Part shown: piece by piece, positions 16,749 to 24,790 of the stretch | Layout of the letters: each line of letters starts with the position of its first letter | Position numbering within the stretch: position 1 is the stretch's first letter | Source of the DNA: Candidatus Thorarchaeota archaeon | GTDB lineage: Archaea > Asgardarchaeota > Thorarchaeia > Thorarchaeales > Thorarchaeaceae | NCBI GenBank assembly: GCA_016840825.1 | Contig: JAEORN010000036.1 | Location: 1 to 64,000 of the forward strand | DNA: 64,000 nt | Reading direction: 5' to 3' | The notes under the pieces: model-generated | Seen by the model: the letters and a program-made list of their open reading frames with translations, nothing else | The model's database searches: none | Told to the model about the DNA's origin: nothing | Made by a program: the position numbers and the translations under genes

Positions 16749-17384
16749 ATGCAAGAACTAGATCCATTCCTTCAACTCTTTGAGCAGGTAGAATTCCTAT
16801 TGCTAGCAGCTATCGTCCTTGTCCTTGGATATCTAGCCTTGGAACATAGGGATATTGTCTATGCTGCATTCTTCTTTGGATTTATGGCAAGTTTCGTTGC
16901 AGGATTCTTCCTTCTGCTTGATGCTCCTTACATTGCTGGTATGCAGATTGCTGTGTATACGGGTGGCATTAGTGCTTTGATAATATTCGGTGTACTATTA
17001 CTTCCTCGGGCACAAGATAGGACTCTGGAATCATTTGCTACGCCAAGAGCTCGCATGGTTGGTTTAGTCCTAGCGGCAGTCGTCATGGCAATCTCTGGAG
17101 GTCTTGCATTGGCATTTCCGTGGCCTTCAGATATTCCAGTCGGTATTCCTGAATTTTCACAGAGCCTTCAAGGATTGGCTGAATGGCTTTGGCAGGATCA
17201 TGGTCTCTATGTGCAGATTATCGGATTGATTATCCTTACCACGCTGGTTGGTACACTCGCTCTATTGAAGATGGATAAGGGTGAAGCATTGAAGAGTGTC
17301 ACCGCTGAATTCGGTATTGAAGCTGAGCCTGAGCCAGAGATAGAAGAACACTCTCCTGAAGACCTAGAGGAGGCGTCTAACTAA
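16749..17384 (+). CDS. nuoJ: complex I subunit NuoJ
   Basis: 211 residues with five predicted transmembrane helices. The third helix region carries the NuoJ signature APYIAGMQIAVYTGGISALIIFGVLLL, which forms the pi-bulge segment coupling the quinone site to the membrane arm. The last 40 residues form a cytoplasmic acidic tail (EAEPEPEIEEHSPEDLEEAS). Its TAA overlaps the ATG of nuoK by one base. NuoJ and NuoK follow directly after NuoA here, before C and D, an order unlike the common A-B-C-D start. Confidence 0.92.
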   Translation: MQELDPFLQLFEQVEFLLLAAIVLVLGYLALEHRDIVYAAFFFGFMASFVAGFFLLLDAPYIAGMQIAVYTGGISALIIFGVLLLPRAQDRTLESFATPRARMVGLVLAAVVMAISGGLALAFPWPSDIPVGIPEFSQSLQGLAEWLWQDHGLYVQIIGLIILTTLVGTLALLKMDKGEALKSVTAEFGIEAEPEPEIEEHSPEDLEEASN

Positions 17385-17695
17385 TGGTTCCGTTAACTTG
17401 GTATCTAGTTGTTGCTTTCATGCTAATTGGCCTAGGAGCCTATGGGATGATGGTAAAACGGAATCTCATCCGTATTCTGATTGGAGCTGAGATTATGGGT
17501 AACGGAGTAAATCTTGCTTTAGTCGCCTTGGCAGTATATGGTGGATTCTTCTCATACACACCTCAAGGTCTCATTATGCTGATTATCTCAGTCGCGGCTG
17601 CCCACACTGCACTGGCATTGGTTCTGATGTTATTGTACAATCGAAGGTATGGTACAGTTGACCTTAGTATTCCTGTACAAGAGGAGGTAGCATAG
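17384..17695 (+). CDS. nuoK: complex I subunit NuoK
   Basis: 103 residues, three transmembrane helices, the family's normal size. The second helix has LIGAEIMGNGVNLALVALAV with the membrane glutamate of the proton path, and the third has a second acidic-free histidine-bearing stretch (VAAAHTALALVLMLLYNR). It is a small membrane-arm subunit homologous to MrpC. GAGGAGG precedes its ATG. One base separates it from nuoC, whose ribosome site lies inside its 3' end. Confidence 0.93.
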   Translation: MVPLTWYLVVAFMLIGLGAYGMMVKRNLIRILIGAEIMGNGVNLALVALAVYGGFFSYTPQGLIMLIISVAAAHTALALVLMLLYNRRYGTVDLSIPVQEEVA

Positions 17696-17696
17696 T

Positions 17697-18200
17697 ATGG
17701 GCGCAGAAGATATAGTACGCAAGTTCAACTCGAAGTTCCCAGAGGTTCAGGCTAATGTCAAGAATGCTACTCATGTCGATGTCGTTGTACCAAAAGAGAA
17801 GATACGTGATCTAGTGAATCTGGTTGACGAACTATTCCCATTGGTGCTTCCTGAAACTGTCTTTGGTGTTGACCTTGGTGAAGATAAATATCAAGTGAAT
17901 TACATGTTCTGGTCCCGAGAGAGCAAACTGATTACTCAGTTACGCGTGAACTTGGAGAGCCCAGATCTTTCAGTGAACTCAGTAGCTGATATCTTTCCTG
18001 CCTTGGAATGGCATGAGAGAGAAACGTACGAAATGTTTGGTATTATGTTCGAGGGGCACCCCGACCTGCGACCCCTGCTCTTGCCTGATGAGCTGGTTGG
18101 ACAGTTTCCGCTCCGAAAGAGCTTCCAAACGGATAGGGAGCGAGAAACTCAAACGACTACAGTAGCGCGATCGCCACAAGCTGGAGGTGGCAACGAATGA
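17697..18200 (+). CDS. nuoC: complex I subunit NuoC (30 kDa type)
   Basis: 167 residues. The core motif WHERETYEMFGIMFEGHPDLRPLLLPDE (about residues 102-130) is the signature of the 30 kDa subunit, which shapes the peripheral arm next to NuoB, D and I. It is a free protein, not fused to NuoD as in some bacteria. It overlaps nuoD by 4 bases (ATGA), indicating coupled translation. Confidence 0.93.
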   Translation: MGAEDIVRKFNSKFPEVQANVKNATHVDVVVPKEKIRDLVNLVDELFPLVLPETVFGVDLGEDKYQVNYMFWSRESKLITQLRVNLESPDLSVNSVADIFPALEWHERETYEMFGIMFEGHPDLRPLLLPDELVGQFPLRKSFQTDRERETQTTTVARSPQAGGGNE

Positions 18201-19333
18201 GCCCCGATATTGTTGATGAATCAGTAGATATTTGGTTCGGTCCACAGCATGTTTCTGCTCATGGATGGGCTGCCAAACTCAAGCTCGTGGGAGATTTCAT
18301 CGTTGAATGTGATCCTCACGCAGGTTACTTCCATAGATCTGCTGAGAAATGTCTAGAATTCCGCAATTTCCGACAAGGCTCGCTTATCCTTGAACGGCTT
18401 TGTATGCTTGAAGCGTTCCTTTCTGAGTATCCCTATATTACTGCTGTTGAACAGATTGCTGGCCTGGTGGTTCCCGAGCGTGCGAAGGTCATGCGAACGA
18501 TAATGATGGAAGCCAGTAGGATTCACTCCCTCCAATTTTGGTGGGGCCAGTTCTCAGCTGAGATGGGATTCTTTGCGATGACTTTATGGCCATGGGTTGA
18601 TAGAGAATATTTCTTGGATGCCTTCGAAGAACTGACTGGTTCTCGACACTCTACAAGTTTTGGGACACCTGGAGGTACAAGATTCGATTTCACTGAGAAG
18701 TCTGTACAGAAGCTTGAGAAAGCAGTTGAAGTGTTGGAAAATAACCTACCAAAATTTGAGGATATGCTCCTTGGAAGTCCAATATTCAGAATGCGTACAG
18801 AAGGCGTTGCTCAATACGATGCAAAGCAAGCACTTCGATGGGGATTCTCGGGACCAAATATCAAAGCCTGTGGCATTCCTATGGACCTTCGAAAGGATCT
18901 ACCTGATCCCAATTTAGCATATGATATGGCTGATTGGGAGGTGCCAGTTACTGAGAATCCGGAGCATCCTGGAGAGAGTGATGCATATGACCGAATGGTG
19001 CAGAGGTTCAAGGAAGTAAAGACCTCGGTGAGTATCATTAAGCAATTACTGCCTCAATTGCCTGAAGGTGAATTTGTGGATCCGAAGGCACGAGCAAAGG
19101 CAAACCGTCTACCTGAAGGGGAGGCATATGGACGGGTTGAGGGAACTCGTGGCGTAATCTCTTTGTGGTTGAAAACTCTTGACAAGGCACAGACGCCTTA
19201 CAGGGCTAAGATTCGCGGTCCTTGTTTGCAATCATATTATTCGTTGAAACATCTAGTACCAAGTGCAAGGTTTGCTGATTTCATTGTGATATTTGGAAGT
19301 CTTGATCCATATCCAGGATGGTGGGACAGATAA
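18197..19333 (+). CDS. nuoD: complex I subunit NuoD (49 kDa type) with atypical quinone motif
   Basis: 378 residues, homologous to NuoD and to [NiFe] hydrogenase large subunits. The histidine loop GPQHVSAHG (His18, His22) is present. The stretch usually reading R-x-D-Y-L, whose Tyr (Tyr87 in Thermus Nqo4) binds the quinone head, reads RLCML (67-71) here, so Met70 replaces that Tyr and Cys69 the Asp. The flanks align without gaps (AVEQIAGLVVPERA). The C-terminus is SLDPYPGWWDR without cysteines, so no NiFe site is possible. This may alter the electron acceptor. The motif comparison is from memory of family sequences. Confidence 0.93.
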   Translation: MSPDIVDESVDIWFGPQHVSAHGWAAKLKLVGDFIVECDPHAGYFHRSAEKCLEFRNFRQGSLILERLCMLEAFLSEYPYITAVEQIAGLVVPERAKVMRTIMMEASRIHSLQFWWGQFSAEMGFFAMTLWPWVDREYFLDAFEELTGSRHSTSFGTPGGTRFDFTEKSVQKLEKAVEVLENNLPKFEDMLLGSPIFRMRTEGVAQYDAKQALRWGFSGPNIKACGIPMDLRKDLPDPNLAYDMADWEVPVTENPEHPGESDAYDRMVQRFKEVKTSVSIIKQLLPQLPEGEFVDPKARAKANRLPEGEAYGRVEGTRGVISLWLKTLDKAQTPYRAKIRGPCLQSYYSLKHLVPSARFADFIVIFGSLDPYPGWWDR

Positions 19334-20475
19334 TGGGAGGTGCGATGACATTGCAATTCGAATGGTTCTTTGATTGGCTATCCGGAATTCCCACATGGCT
19401 CTTTGATGTGATCTATTGGATCATAGGGATCATAATGGGAATTATCTTCTGGATTGAAGATCTGGTTAGATTTCTTTGGATATTAATCGTTGACAACTTC
19501 TTCTTCCTATTCAAGGTTGTTCTATTTCCAGGACTCATCTTCGTGGTCATGGGTTTGATATACTTCGTTTGGTTCACTCGAAAACTCTGGGGTCGCATCC
19601 AAATGCGAAGAGGTCCAATGCACTTGGGTAAGTATGGTGGTGTACAGATCTTCGCAGATGCAATAAAGCTCATTTCAAAGGAAACCATCATTCCTGATAA
19701 CTCTCGAAGATGGATGTATAGATTCCTACCTTCACTCTTACTTATACTCGTCCTGATTCCCTTCGCATTCGTTCCATGGGATACGACATGGTTCATAGCA
19801 GATCTCTCTGTTAGTCTTGTACTTGTGTTCGCATTCCTTGCAGGAGTTCCAGTTGTTGCACTCCTAGCAGGTTGGATTAGCGGCTCGAAGTATTCACTTA
19901 TCGGAGGATTCAGGGCTGCTAACAACCAATTTGCAGCGGAGATCCCGATGATCATTTCCTCGATAGGTCCAGCGATGCTTGCTGGTTCCCTAAGTATAAT
20001 GGGCATCGCAGTTGCTCAGGAATCAATTTGGTTCATCTTCTTGCTACCGATTGGCTTTGCGACCTTCCTGACAGCTTCAATTGTTTCAGTGGGAGTCTTT
20101 CCGTTTGATGCGCCAGTTGCTGATTCAGAGATCATATTTGGATGGAGGACCGAGTTCTCAGGGATATACTTCACACTCACCTATTTCGCTGAGTTTGCAG
20201 AGCAAATGCTCTATTCAGCATTGATGGTGACTTTCTTCTTTGGAGGATTTTACGGAATCCCCTGGTTCCCAGGGGCTGTGAATTTCATTATCAAGTGGCT
20301 GATTATGCTATTTGTCTTCGTGACAGTAAGCTCTTCCTTCCACAGACTTAGACAAGACCAAATTGTCCGATATTGCTGGAAATATCTGATGCCGCTAGCA
20401 ATCTTGAATGTAGTATTAGCGATGCTTGCCATCGTCTATGTGCCAGGACTGGCACCACTTCTTGTAGGAGGTTAG
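19333..20475 (+). CDS. nuoH: complex I subunit NuoH
   Basis: About 380 residues with eight or more transmembrane helices; it forms most of the quinone chamber. Conserved cytoplasmic loops are seen: RRGPMHLGKYGGVQIFADAIK, and FPFDAPVADSEIIFGWRTEF followed by SG, with the acidic residues of the E-channel. An extra hydrophobic N-terminal stretch (about 1-45) precedes the usual first helix. The start is uncertain: ATG 19333 overlaps the nuoD stop (TAATG), and 19318 and 19345 are also possible. It anchors the peripheral arm, here carrying the GlcD-NuoB fusion, to the membrane. Confidence 0.92.
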   Translation: MGGAMTLQFEWFFDWLSGIPTWLFDVIYWIIGIIMGIIFWIEDLVRFLWILIVDNFFFLFKVVLFPGLIFVVMGLIYFVWFTRKLWGRIQMRRGPMHLGKYGGVQIFADAIKLISKETIIPDNSRRWMYRFLPSLLLILVLIPFAFVPWDTTWFIADLSVSLVLVFAFLAGVPVVALLAGWISGSKYSLIGGFRAANNQFAAEIPMIISSIGPAMLAGSLSIMGIAVAQESIWFIFLLPIGFATFLTASIVSVGVFPFDAPVADSEIIFGWRTEFSGIYFTLTYFAEFAEQMLYSALMVTFFFGGFYGIPWFPGAVNFIIKWLIMLFVFVTVSSSFHRLRQDQIVRYCWKYLMPLAILNVVLAMLAIVYVPGLAPLLVGG

Positions 20476-20479
20476 AAGG

Positions 20480-20911
20480 ATGGGATTTCTTAGTAATTTG
20501 GGTGAGATAATCACAATTCTGAAACATATCTTTAGACAAATCTTCAAGAGACCCTTTACTAGCCTGTATCCATTTGAGGATAGAATATATCCTGAGAGGA
20601 CACGTGGACGTCACATTCATGTTCGACAGAATTGTACTGCATGCTCTCAATGTGTCAAAGCTTGTCCAGTCGTTGCCATTACAATTGACAAGGAAGATAA
20701 GATGTATGAGAAAGATGCAGCACTCTCCTTTGACTATACCCGATGCATCTTCTGTGGTCTATGTGTTGATGCCTGCAGATTTGATGCTCTGTATCATACT
20801 CCCATAGTTGATCTATCAGAGGAAGATCGAGCAGACTTGGAGTATGGTCCTGAGAAGATGACTACTCTCGACCGGGAACCACTAAAGTGGAGAGGAAGGA
20901 GGTTCAGGTAG
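20480..20911 (+). CDS. nuoI: complex I subunit NuoI (two [4Fe-4S] ferredoxin type)
   Basis: 143 residues. Two complete ferredoxin motifs: CTACSQCVKACP (from about residue 52) and CIFCGLCVDACR (about 92-103). These hold clusters N6a and N6b, which pass electrons to N2 in NuoB. The N-terminus (IFRQIFKRPFTSLYP) is the amphipathic membrane-surface helix of the family. With NuoE, F and G missing, these clusters are the likely entry point for electrons from the GlcD/GlcF module. Its stop abuts the next gene's ATG. Confidence 0.94.
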   Translation: MGFLSNLGEIITILKHIFRQIFKRPFTSLYPFEDRIYPERTRGRHIHVRQNCTACSQCVKACPVVAITIDKEDKMYEKDAALSFDYTRCIFCGLCVDACRFDALYHTPIVDLSEEDRADLEYGPEKMTTLDREPLKWRGRRFR

Positions 20912-22471
20912 ATGCAGGCAGTCTTCGAATTCCCATTTATGGGTGTATCACTAGCTGTACTCTTCATTGGTGGTCTTTTCATCTATCTCATGAAGAATAG
21001 ATTAGAGAAGAGTTCTGGGAGGATTGCTGTTGTAATCTCTGGAATCGCTGTAGCATTGATGATTCCTCCGTTCTATCGTGTTATGCTCGAGGATCATGCA
21101 TACAACATCGCAGAAGAGACCCTCCATTGGTCAAACATCCTAGGATCATTTGGACTTCGCTTGGATGGAATCGCATTCCCCATTACATTTGCTGTAGTCG
21201 TGCTAGGATTCCTATCTGTGGTCTATGCCGTTGGATACACTTCCCATGAACATAGCAAGCCAACATTCTTCGCGAATCAACTATTCTTCTTGATGGGCAT
21301 GCAATGGGTTACGCTGGCAACCAACCTCATCGAATTCTTTATCGCATGGGAACTGATGCTAGTACCATCCTATTTCCTCATCCTCTTCTGGGGACTCCCT
21401 GAAACCAGAAAGAGAACCGCACTCAAGTTCTGGCTCTACACTCAGAGCGGTGCTGTCTGTATCTTAATTGGATTCGGATTGCTTTACTTCATTAGTGGCG
21501 CAACTTCTTTCGAACTCGCCGTGATTCAAAGTATGATCGCCTCCTATCTTGGAGCATCAGATTTGCTTAAGCTCATATTCATTCTACTTGCTGCTGGATT
21601 CCTAGTAAAGATGGCCGTGTTTCCGATCCATTGGTGGCTTCCACCAGTACATGCCGAGGCTCCAACTCCGATCTCTGTGCTCCTATCTGGTGCTATGATT
21701 GAGACTGGTGCATACGCCTTGGTTAGATTTGGAACGATTACATTAGGACCAGCCGCAGCTGATCTTTCAGTATACATCGCTGCAATTGGTGTCATAACCA
21801 TGTTCTACGGTGGATTCATGGCATTAGTTCAGAAAGACATCAAGAGACTTCTTGCGTACTCATCAGTCAGCCAAATGGGATATGTCCTCTTTGCATTGGG
21901 AGTATTCTCTGTCTATGGTGTGTCGGGAGGTCTCTTCCATCTGATTAACCATGCGTTCTCAAAGGGACTTCTGTTTATGGCCGCAGGGACTGTTATGCAT
22001 CAGACTGGCATACGGAATATCGACAAGCTGGGAGGTCTCTCTAACAAGATGCCCATTACAGCATTCATGGCTGCTATTGGGGCGATGAGCATTGCTGGTA
22101 GTCCACCGCTTTCTGGATTTGCTTCAGAATGGATGATGTTCCTCGGTGGATTCCAAGCGGCATCTCCCCCAGGCACAGGAGTCATCGTGCAACCAATGCT
22201 GCTTATCCTGTCAATACTTGCTGTATCAAGTACAATAATGAGTGCTGGCTATATGCTACGATTCCTCTGGAAAGTCTTCCTAGGACCCAATCCAGACGAG
22301 CTCGAAGAGGTAAAAGAAGGGCCAAGGTCGATGACTATACCAATGATTATCCTTGGGTTCCTCATCGTGTTCTTTGGAATCTTCCCAGGAATTGCTCTAG
22401 ATATCATAGTACCCGCAGTGGACGCAATACCGAACATCATACCCTTCGAAGCTCCCATTCCCGTTCCATGA
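20912..22471 (+). CDS. nuoM: extra antiporter-like subunit (NuoM/MrpD type), first copy
   Basis: 519 residues, about 14 transmembrane helices, proton-pumping antiporter-like family. Helix 5 carries the key glutamate in FFIAWELMLVPSYF. Helix 7 has KMAVFPIHWWLPPVHAEAPTP, followed by VLLSGAMIETGAYALVR and KDIKRLLAYSSVSQMGYVLF. This is the first of two M-like genes that flank nuoL. Three antiporter-like subunits (L, M, N) are normal in complex I; this gene makes four. It ends 11 bases before nuoL. It could instead be regarded as an MrpD-like subunit. Confidence 0.9.
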   Translation: MQAVFEFPFMGVSLAVLFIGGLFIYLMKNRLEKSSGRIAVVISGIAVALMIPPFYRVMLEDHAYNIAEETLHWSNILGSFGLRLDGIAFPITFAVVVLGFLSVVYAVGYTSHEHSKPTFFANQLFFLMGMQWVTLATNLIEFFIAWELMLVPSYFLILFWGLPETRKRTALKFWLYTQSGAVCILIGFGLLYFISGATSFELAVIQSMIASYLGASDLLKLIFILLAAGFLVKMAVFPIHWWLPPVHAEAPTPISVLLSGAMIETGAYALVRFGTITLGPAAADLSVYIAAIGVITMFYGGFMALVQKDIKRLLAYSSVSQMGYVLFALGVFSVYGVSGGLFHLINHAFSKGLLFMAAGTVMHQTGIRNIDKLGGLSNKMPITAFMAAIGAMSIAGSPPLSGFASEWMMFLGGFQAASPPGTGVIVQPMLLILSILAVSSTIMSAGYMLRFLWKVFLGPNPDELEEVKEGPRSMTIPMIILGFLIVFFGIFPGIALDIIVPAVDAIPNIIPFEAPIPVP

Positions 22472-22482
22472 GGTGATCAAAG

Positions 22483-24789
22483 ATGCTATTCGGCTTACCC
22501 TACTATCTTATCCTTGTAATCCCCTTAGCAGGTTCATTGCTTGTTCCAGTAGTCGGGAGATTCAGTGAGAAGCTTCGAGATTGGACACCAGCTATCTTCA
22601 TGGGAATAGCGATGATACTCAGCTGGTCACTTCTCTTGGAGGTCGATCACCCAACTACAACGACATCATGGGTGTGGATTGACTATCTTGGACTGAACTT
22701 CGAGGTTCTATTAGATCCTTTATCGGTGATCATGGCAGTCCTGGCTAGCACATTGTGTTTCCTTATCTATGTCTACTCTACTGAGTACATGGCGCATGAG
22801 GGTGATCGTGACAGATTCTTCTTCCTCATGCTGGCGTTCGGTGGTGGGATGCTTACTCTGGTGTTGAGCAACAACCTACTGATCGCGTTCATTGGCTGGG
22901 AGATCATGGGCTTTTGTTCCTATGGTCTTATTGGCTTCTGGAATGACAAACGTAATCCGCCAGAGGTCGAGCCTGACCCAATCGTGTACAAGAACCCACT
23001 CCTCCAATTCGAGACCGAGGGGCAGTACAACACGCACTCCGGTACCAAGGCGTTCATCGTTACTCGTATCGGTGACGCATTCATGTTGGGTGGAATACTC
23101 CTCCTCTTTGCATTCACTGGTACCTTCTCATTCTCTGAGATGGCTGCTGATGCACAGGGCTGGTGGGCTACTATGGCAGGAATTGGAATGCTCGTTCCGA
23201 CCTTCTTGCTTATCTTCATGGGCGCTATCGGAAAGTCTGGACAGGCGCCTTTACAGGTGTGGTTGCCCGAAGCCATGGCTGGACCTACGAGTGTATCAGC
23301 TCTTATTCATGCAGCTACAATGGTCAAAGCCGGTATCTACATTACTGCAAGATTCCTATTGACAATGGTTGGAGCAGCTGAAGCATCTGGCGGTGAAACA
23401 CCTGAACATATTTTCATAGCTCTTCAGCTGCCAGGTGTTGAAGCAATTACATTCTTCTTCATCATTGTCGCAGTGATTGGTGCAATTACAGCATTGATGA
23501 CAGCTACCATGGGTCTCGTATCAAACGAGCTCAAGCAGATTCTTGCTTTCTCAACTTTGAGCCAACTTGGATACATGATGCTTGGACTAGGAACAGCCGG
23601 TTTGATCTACTTCTATGGTCACGACTTCGAAGAAGCTTTCATGTCTAGCGTTCTTCATGTAATCTCGCATGGTGCATTCAAAGCACTTCTATTCCTTGCC
23701 TCAGGAGGGGTCATCCATGCTGTTCATACGAAATACGTCACGAAGATGGGTGGACTTGGCAAGTACATGAAGAAGACATTGATAGTCATGTGGATCGGAG
23801 TTCTTGCACTTGCTGGTATTCCTCCACTTTCTGGTTTCTGGTCGAAGGATGGTATCATCGAATGGGCATTCGACCTAATGCTTGTTGAAACTCAGATGAT
23901 TGAACATGGGGCTGCAATAATCCCCGTTGGTTGGATAGTTTTCCTCTTTGCGATTCTTGCTGCTGCATGTACCATATTCTATAGTATCAGAATGATGGGC
24001 TTGACCTTCTATGGTCCAAGCGCTTACGATCACGAAGAGCATGGTTCTTCTCATTCTGAGCATTCAGAGCACTCGGACGACTCAGAGGAGCTTGATACAC
24101 TTCGCGAGGAGTATGAATCGGAGGAACACCATGCTGATGAGCATCATACTACTCCACATGATCCGGGCCCAGCCATGATGATACCACTCTATATCTTAGC
24201 AGCCTTCACAATAGTAGCGATGTTCGTCTATCCCTTCGTTGAGAATATTGTGTTGGGCAGGGAACATCCACTTACATACTTCGTAGTTGAGGTCTTCGTC
24301 AATAAGCTCACTGTTGGAATTGTCCCGTTTGCCATAACAATTGGAGCATTATTACTTGGTGGTATTCCAGGATATCTATGGTATATCAAAGGTGCTGACA
24401 AACCAAACACATTCGTACCAGAGACAGGCATTCGAAGAAAGATCTACAACTTCTTCCGTCACCGCTGGTACATTAACGAGTTCTACTACTGGGTTTTGAA
24501 CAAGTTCCTGAATTTCGCAGAGTGGTATAGAGTTAGGATCGACAACAACATCATCGACGGTATTGACTTCAAGTCAGCAGATGCTGCAAAGGGAATATCA
24601 CGACGCGTACGATGGTTTGATGACCATATCATTGATGGATTCGCTGAGGGCGTTTCAACATATAGCGTTGGAGCATCAGAATCTGGGCAGGATGTGCAGA
24701 CCGGACGTATCAATGACTATGTATCAGTTATCATCTTTGGATTCGGATTGATGATACTTGTTCTACTCATATCAATGGGGGTAATCTAG
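22483..24789 (+). CDS. nuoL: complex I subunit NuoL with His/acidic-rich insert
   Basis: 768 residues against about 610-650 in typical NuoL. The antiporter core is intact: FIGWEIMGFCSYGLIGFW (helix 5 Glu), SGQAPLQVWLPEAMAGPTSVSALIHAATMVKAG, and a FSTLSQLGYMMLGLG segment. Between late helices (about residues 512-562) sits an insert with ten histidines and many Asp/Glu (HEEHGSSHSEHSEHSDD and on). The C-terminus has the long lateral helix region and a last transmembrane helix (about 745-765). NuoL is the distal pump of the membrane arm. The insert may bind metal or mediate contacts; its role is unknown. Confidence 0.93.
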   Translation: MLFGLPYYLILVIPLAGSLLVPVVGRFSEKLRDWTPAIFMGIAMILSWSLLLEVDHPTTTTSWVWIDYLGLNFEVLLDPLSVIMAVLASTLCFLIYVYSTEYMAHEGDRDRFFFLMLAFGGGMLTLVLSNNLLIAFIGWEIMGFCSYGLIGFWNDKRNPPEVEPDPIVYKNPLLQFETEGQYNTHSGTKAFIVTRIGDAFMLGGILLLFAFTGTFSFSEMAADAQGWWATMAGIGMLVPTFLLIFMGAIGKSGQAPLQVWLPEAMAGPTSVSALIHAATMVKAGIYITARFLLTMVGAAEASGGETPEHIFIALQLPGVEAITFFFIIVAVIGAITALMTATMGLVSNELKQILAFSTLSQLGYMMLGLGTAGLIYFYGHDFEEAFMSSVLHVISHGAFKALLFLASGGVIHAVHTKYVTKMGGLGKYMKKTLIVMWIGVLALAGIPPLSGFWSKDGIIEWAFDLMLVETQMIEHGAAIIPVGWIVFLFAILAAACTIFYSIRMMGLTFYGPSAYDHEEHGSSHSEHSEHSDDSEELDTLREEYESEEHHADEHHTTPHDPGPAMMIPLYILAAFTIVAMFVYPFVENIVLGREHPLTYFVVEVFVNKLTVGIVPFAITIGALLLGGIPGYLWYIKGADKPNTFVPETGIRRKIYNFFRHRWYINEFYYWVLNKFLNFAEWYRVRIDNNIIDGIDFKSADAAKGISRRVRWFDDHIIDGFAEGVSTYSVGASESGQDVQTGRINDYVSVIIFGFGLMILVLLISMGVI

Positions 24790-24790
24790 A

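Noticed and set aside
18197..19333. Reading NuoD as an active [NiFe] hydrogenase large subunit
   Set aside because: It has no C-terminal CxxC and only one Cys in the N-terminal motif, so a NiFe site cannot form; NuoA, J and K mark the locus as complex I-like.
19413..20006. 197-codon antisense frame opposite nuoH
   Set aside because: NuoH motifs are clear on the plus strand; the antisense product has no recognisable fold or start context.
22892..23362. 156-codon frame inside nuoL in another phase
   Set aside because: NuoL is unmistakable in the main frame; this is a shadow with low-complexity Ser/Arg composition.
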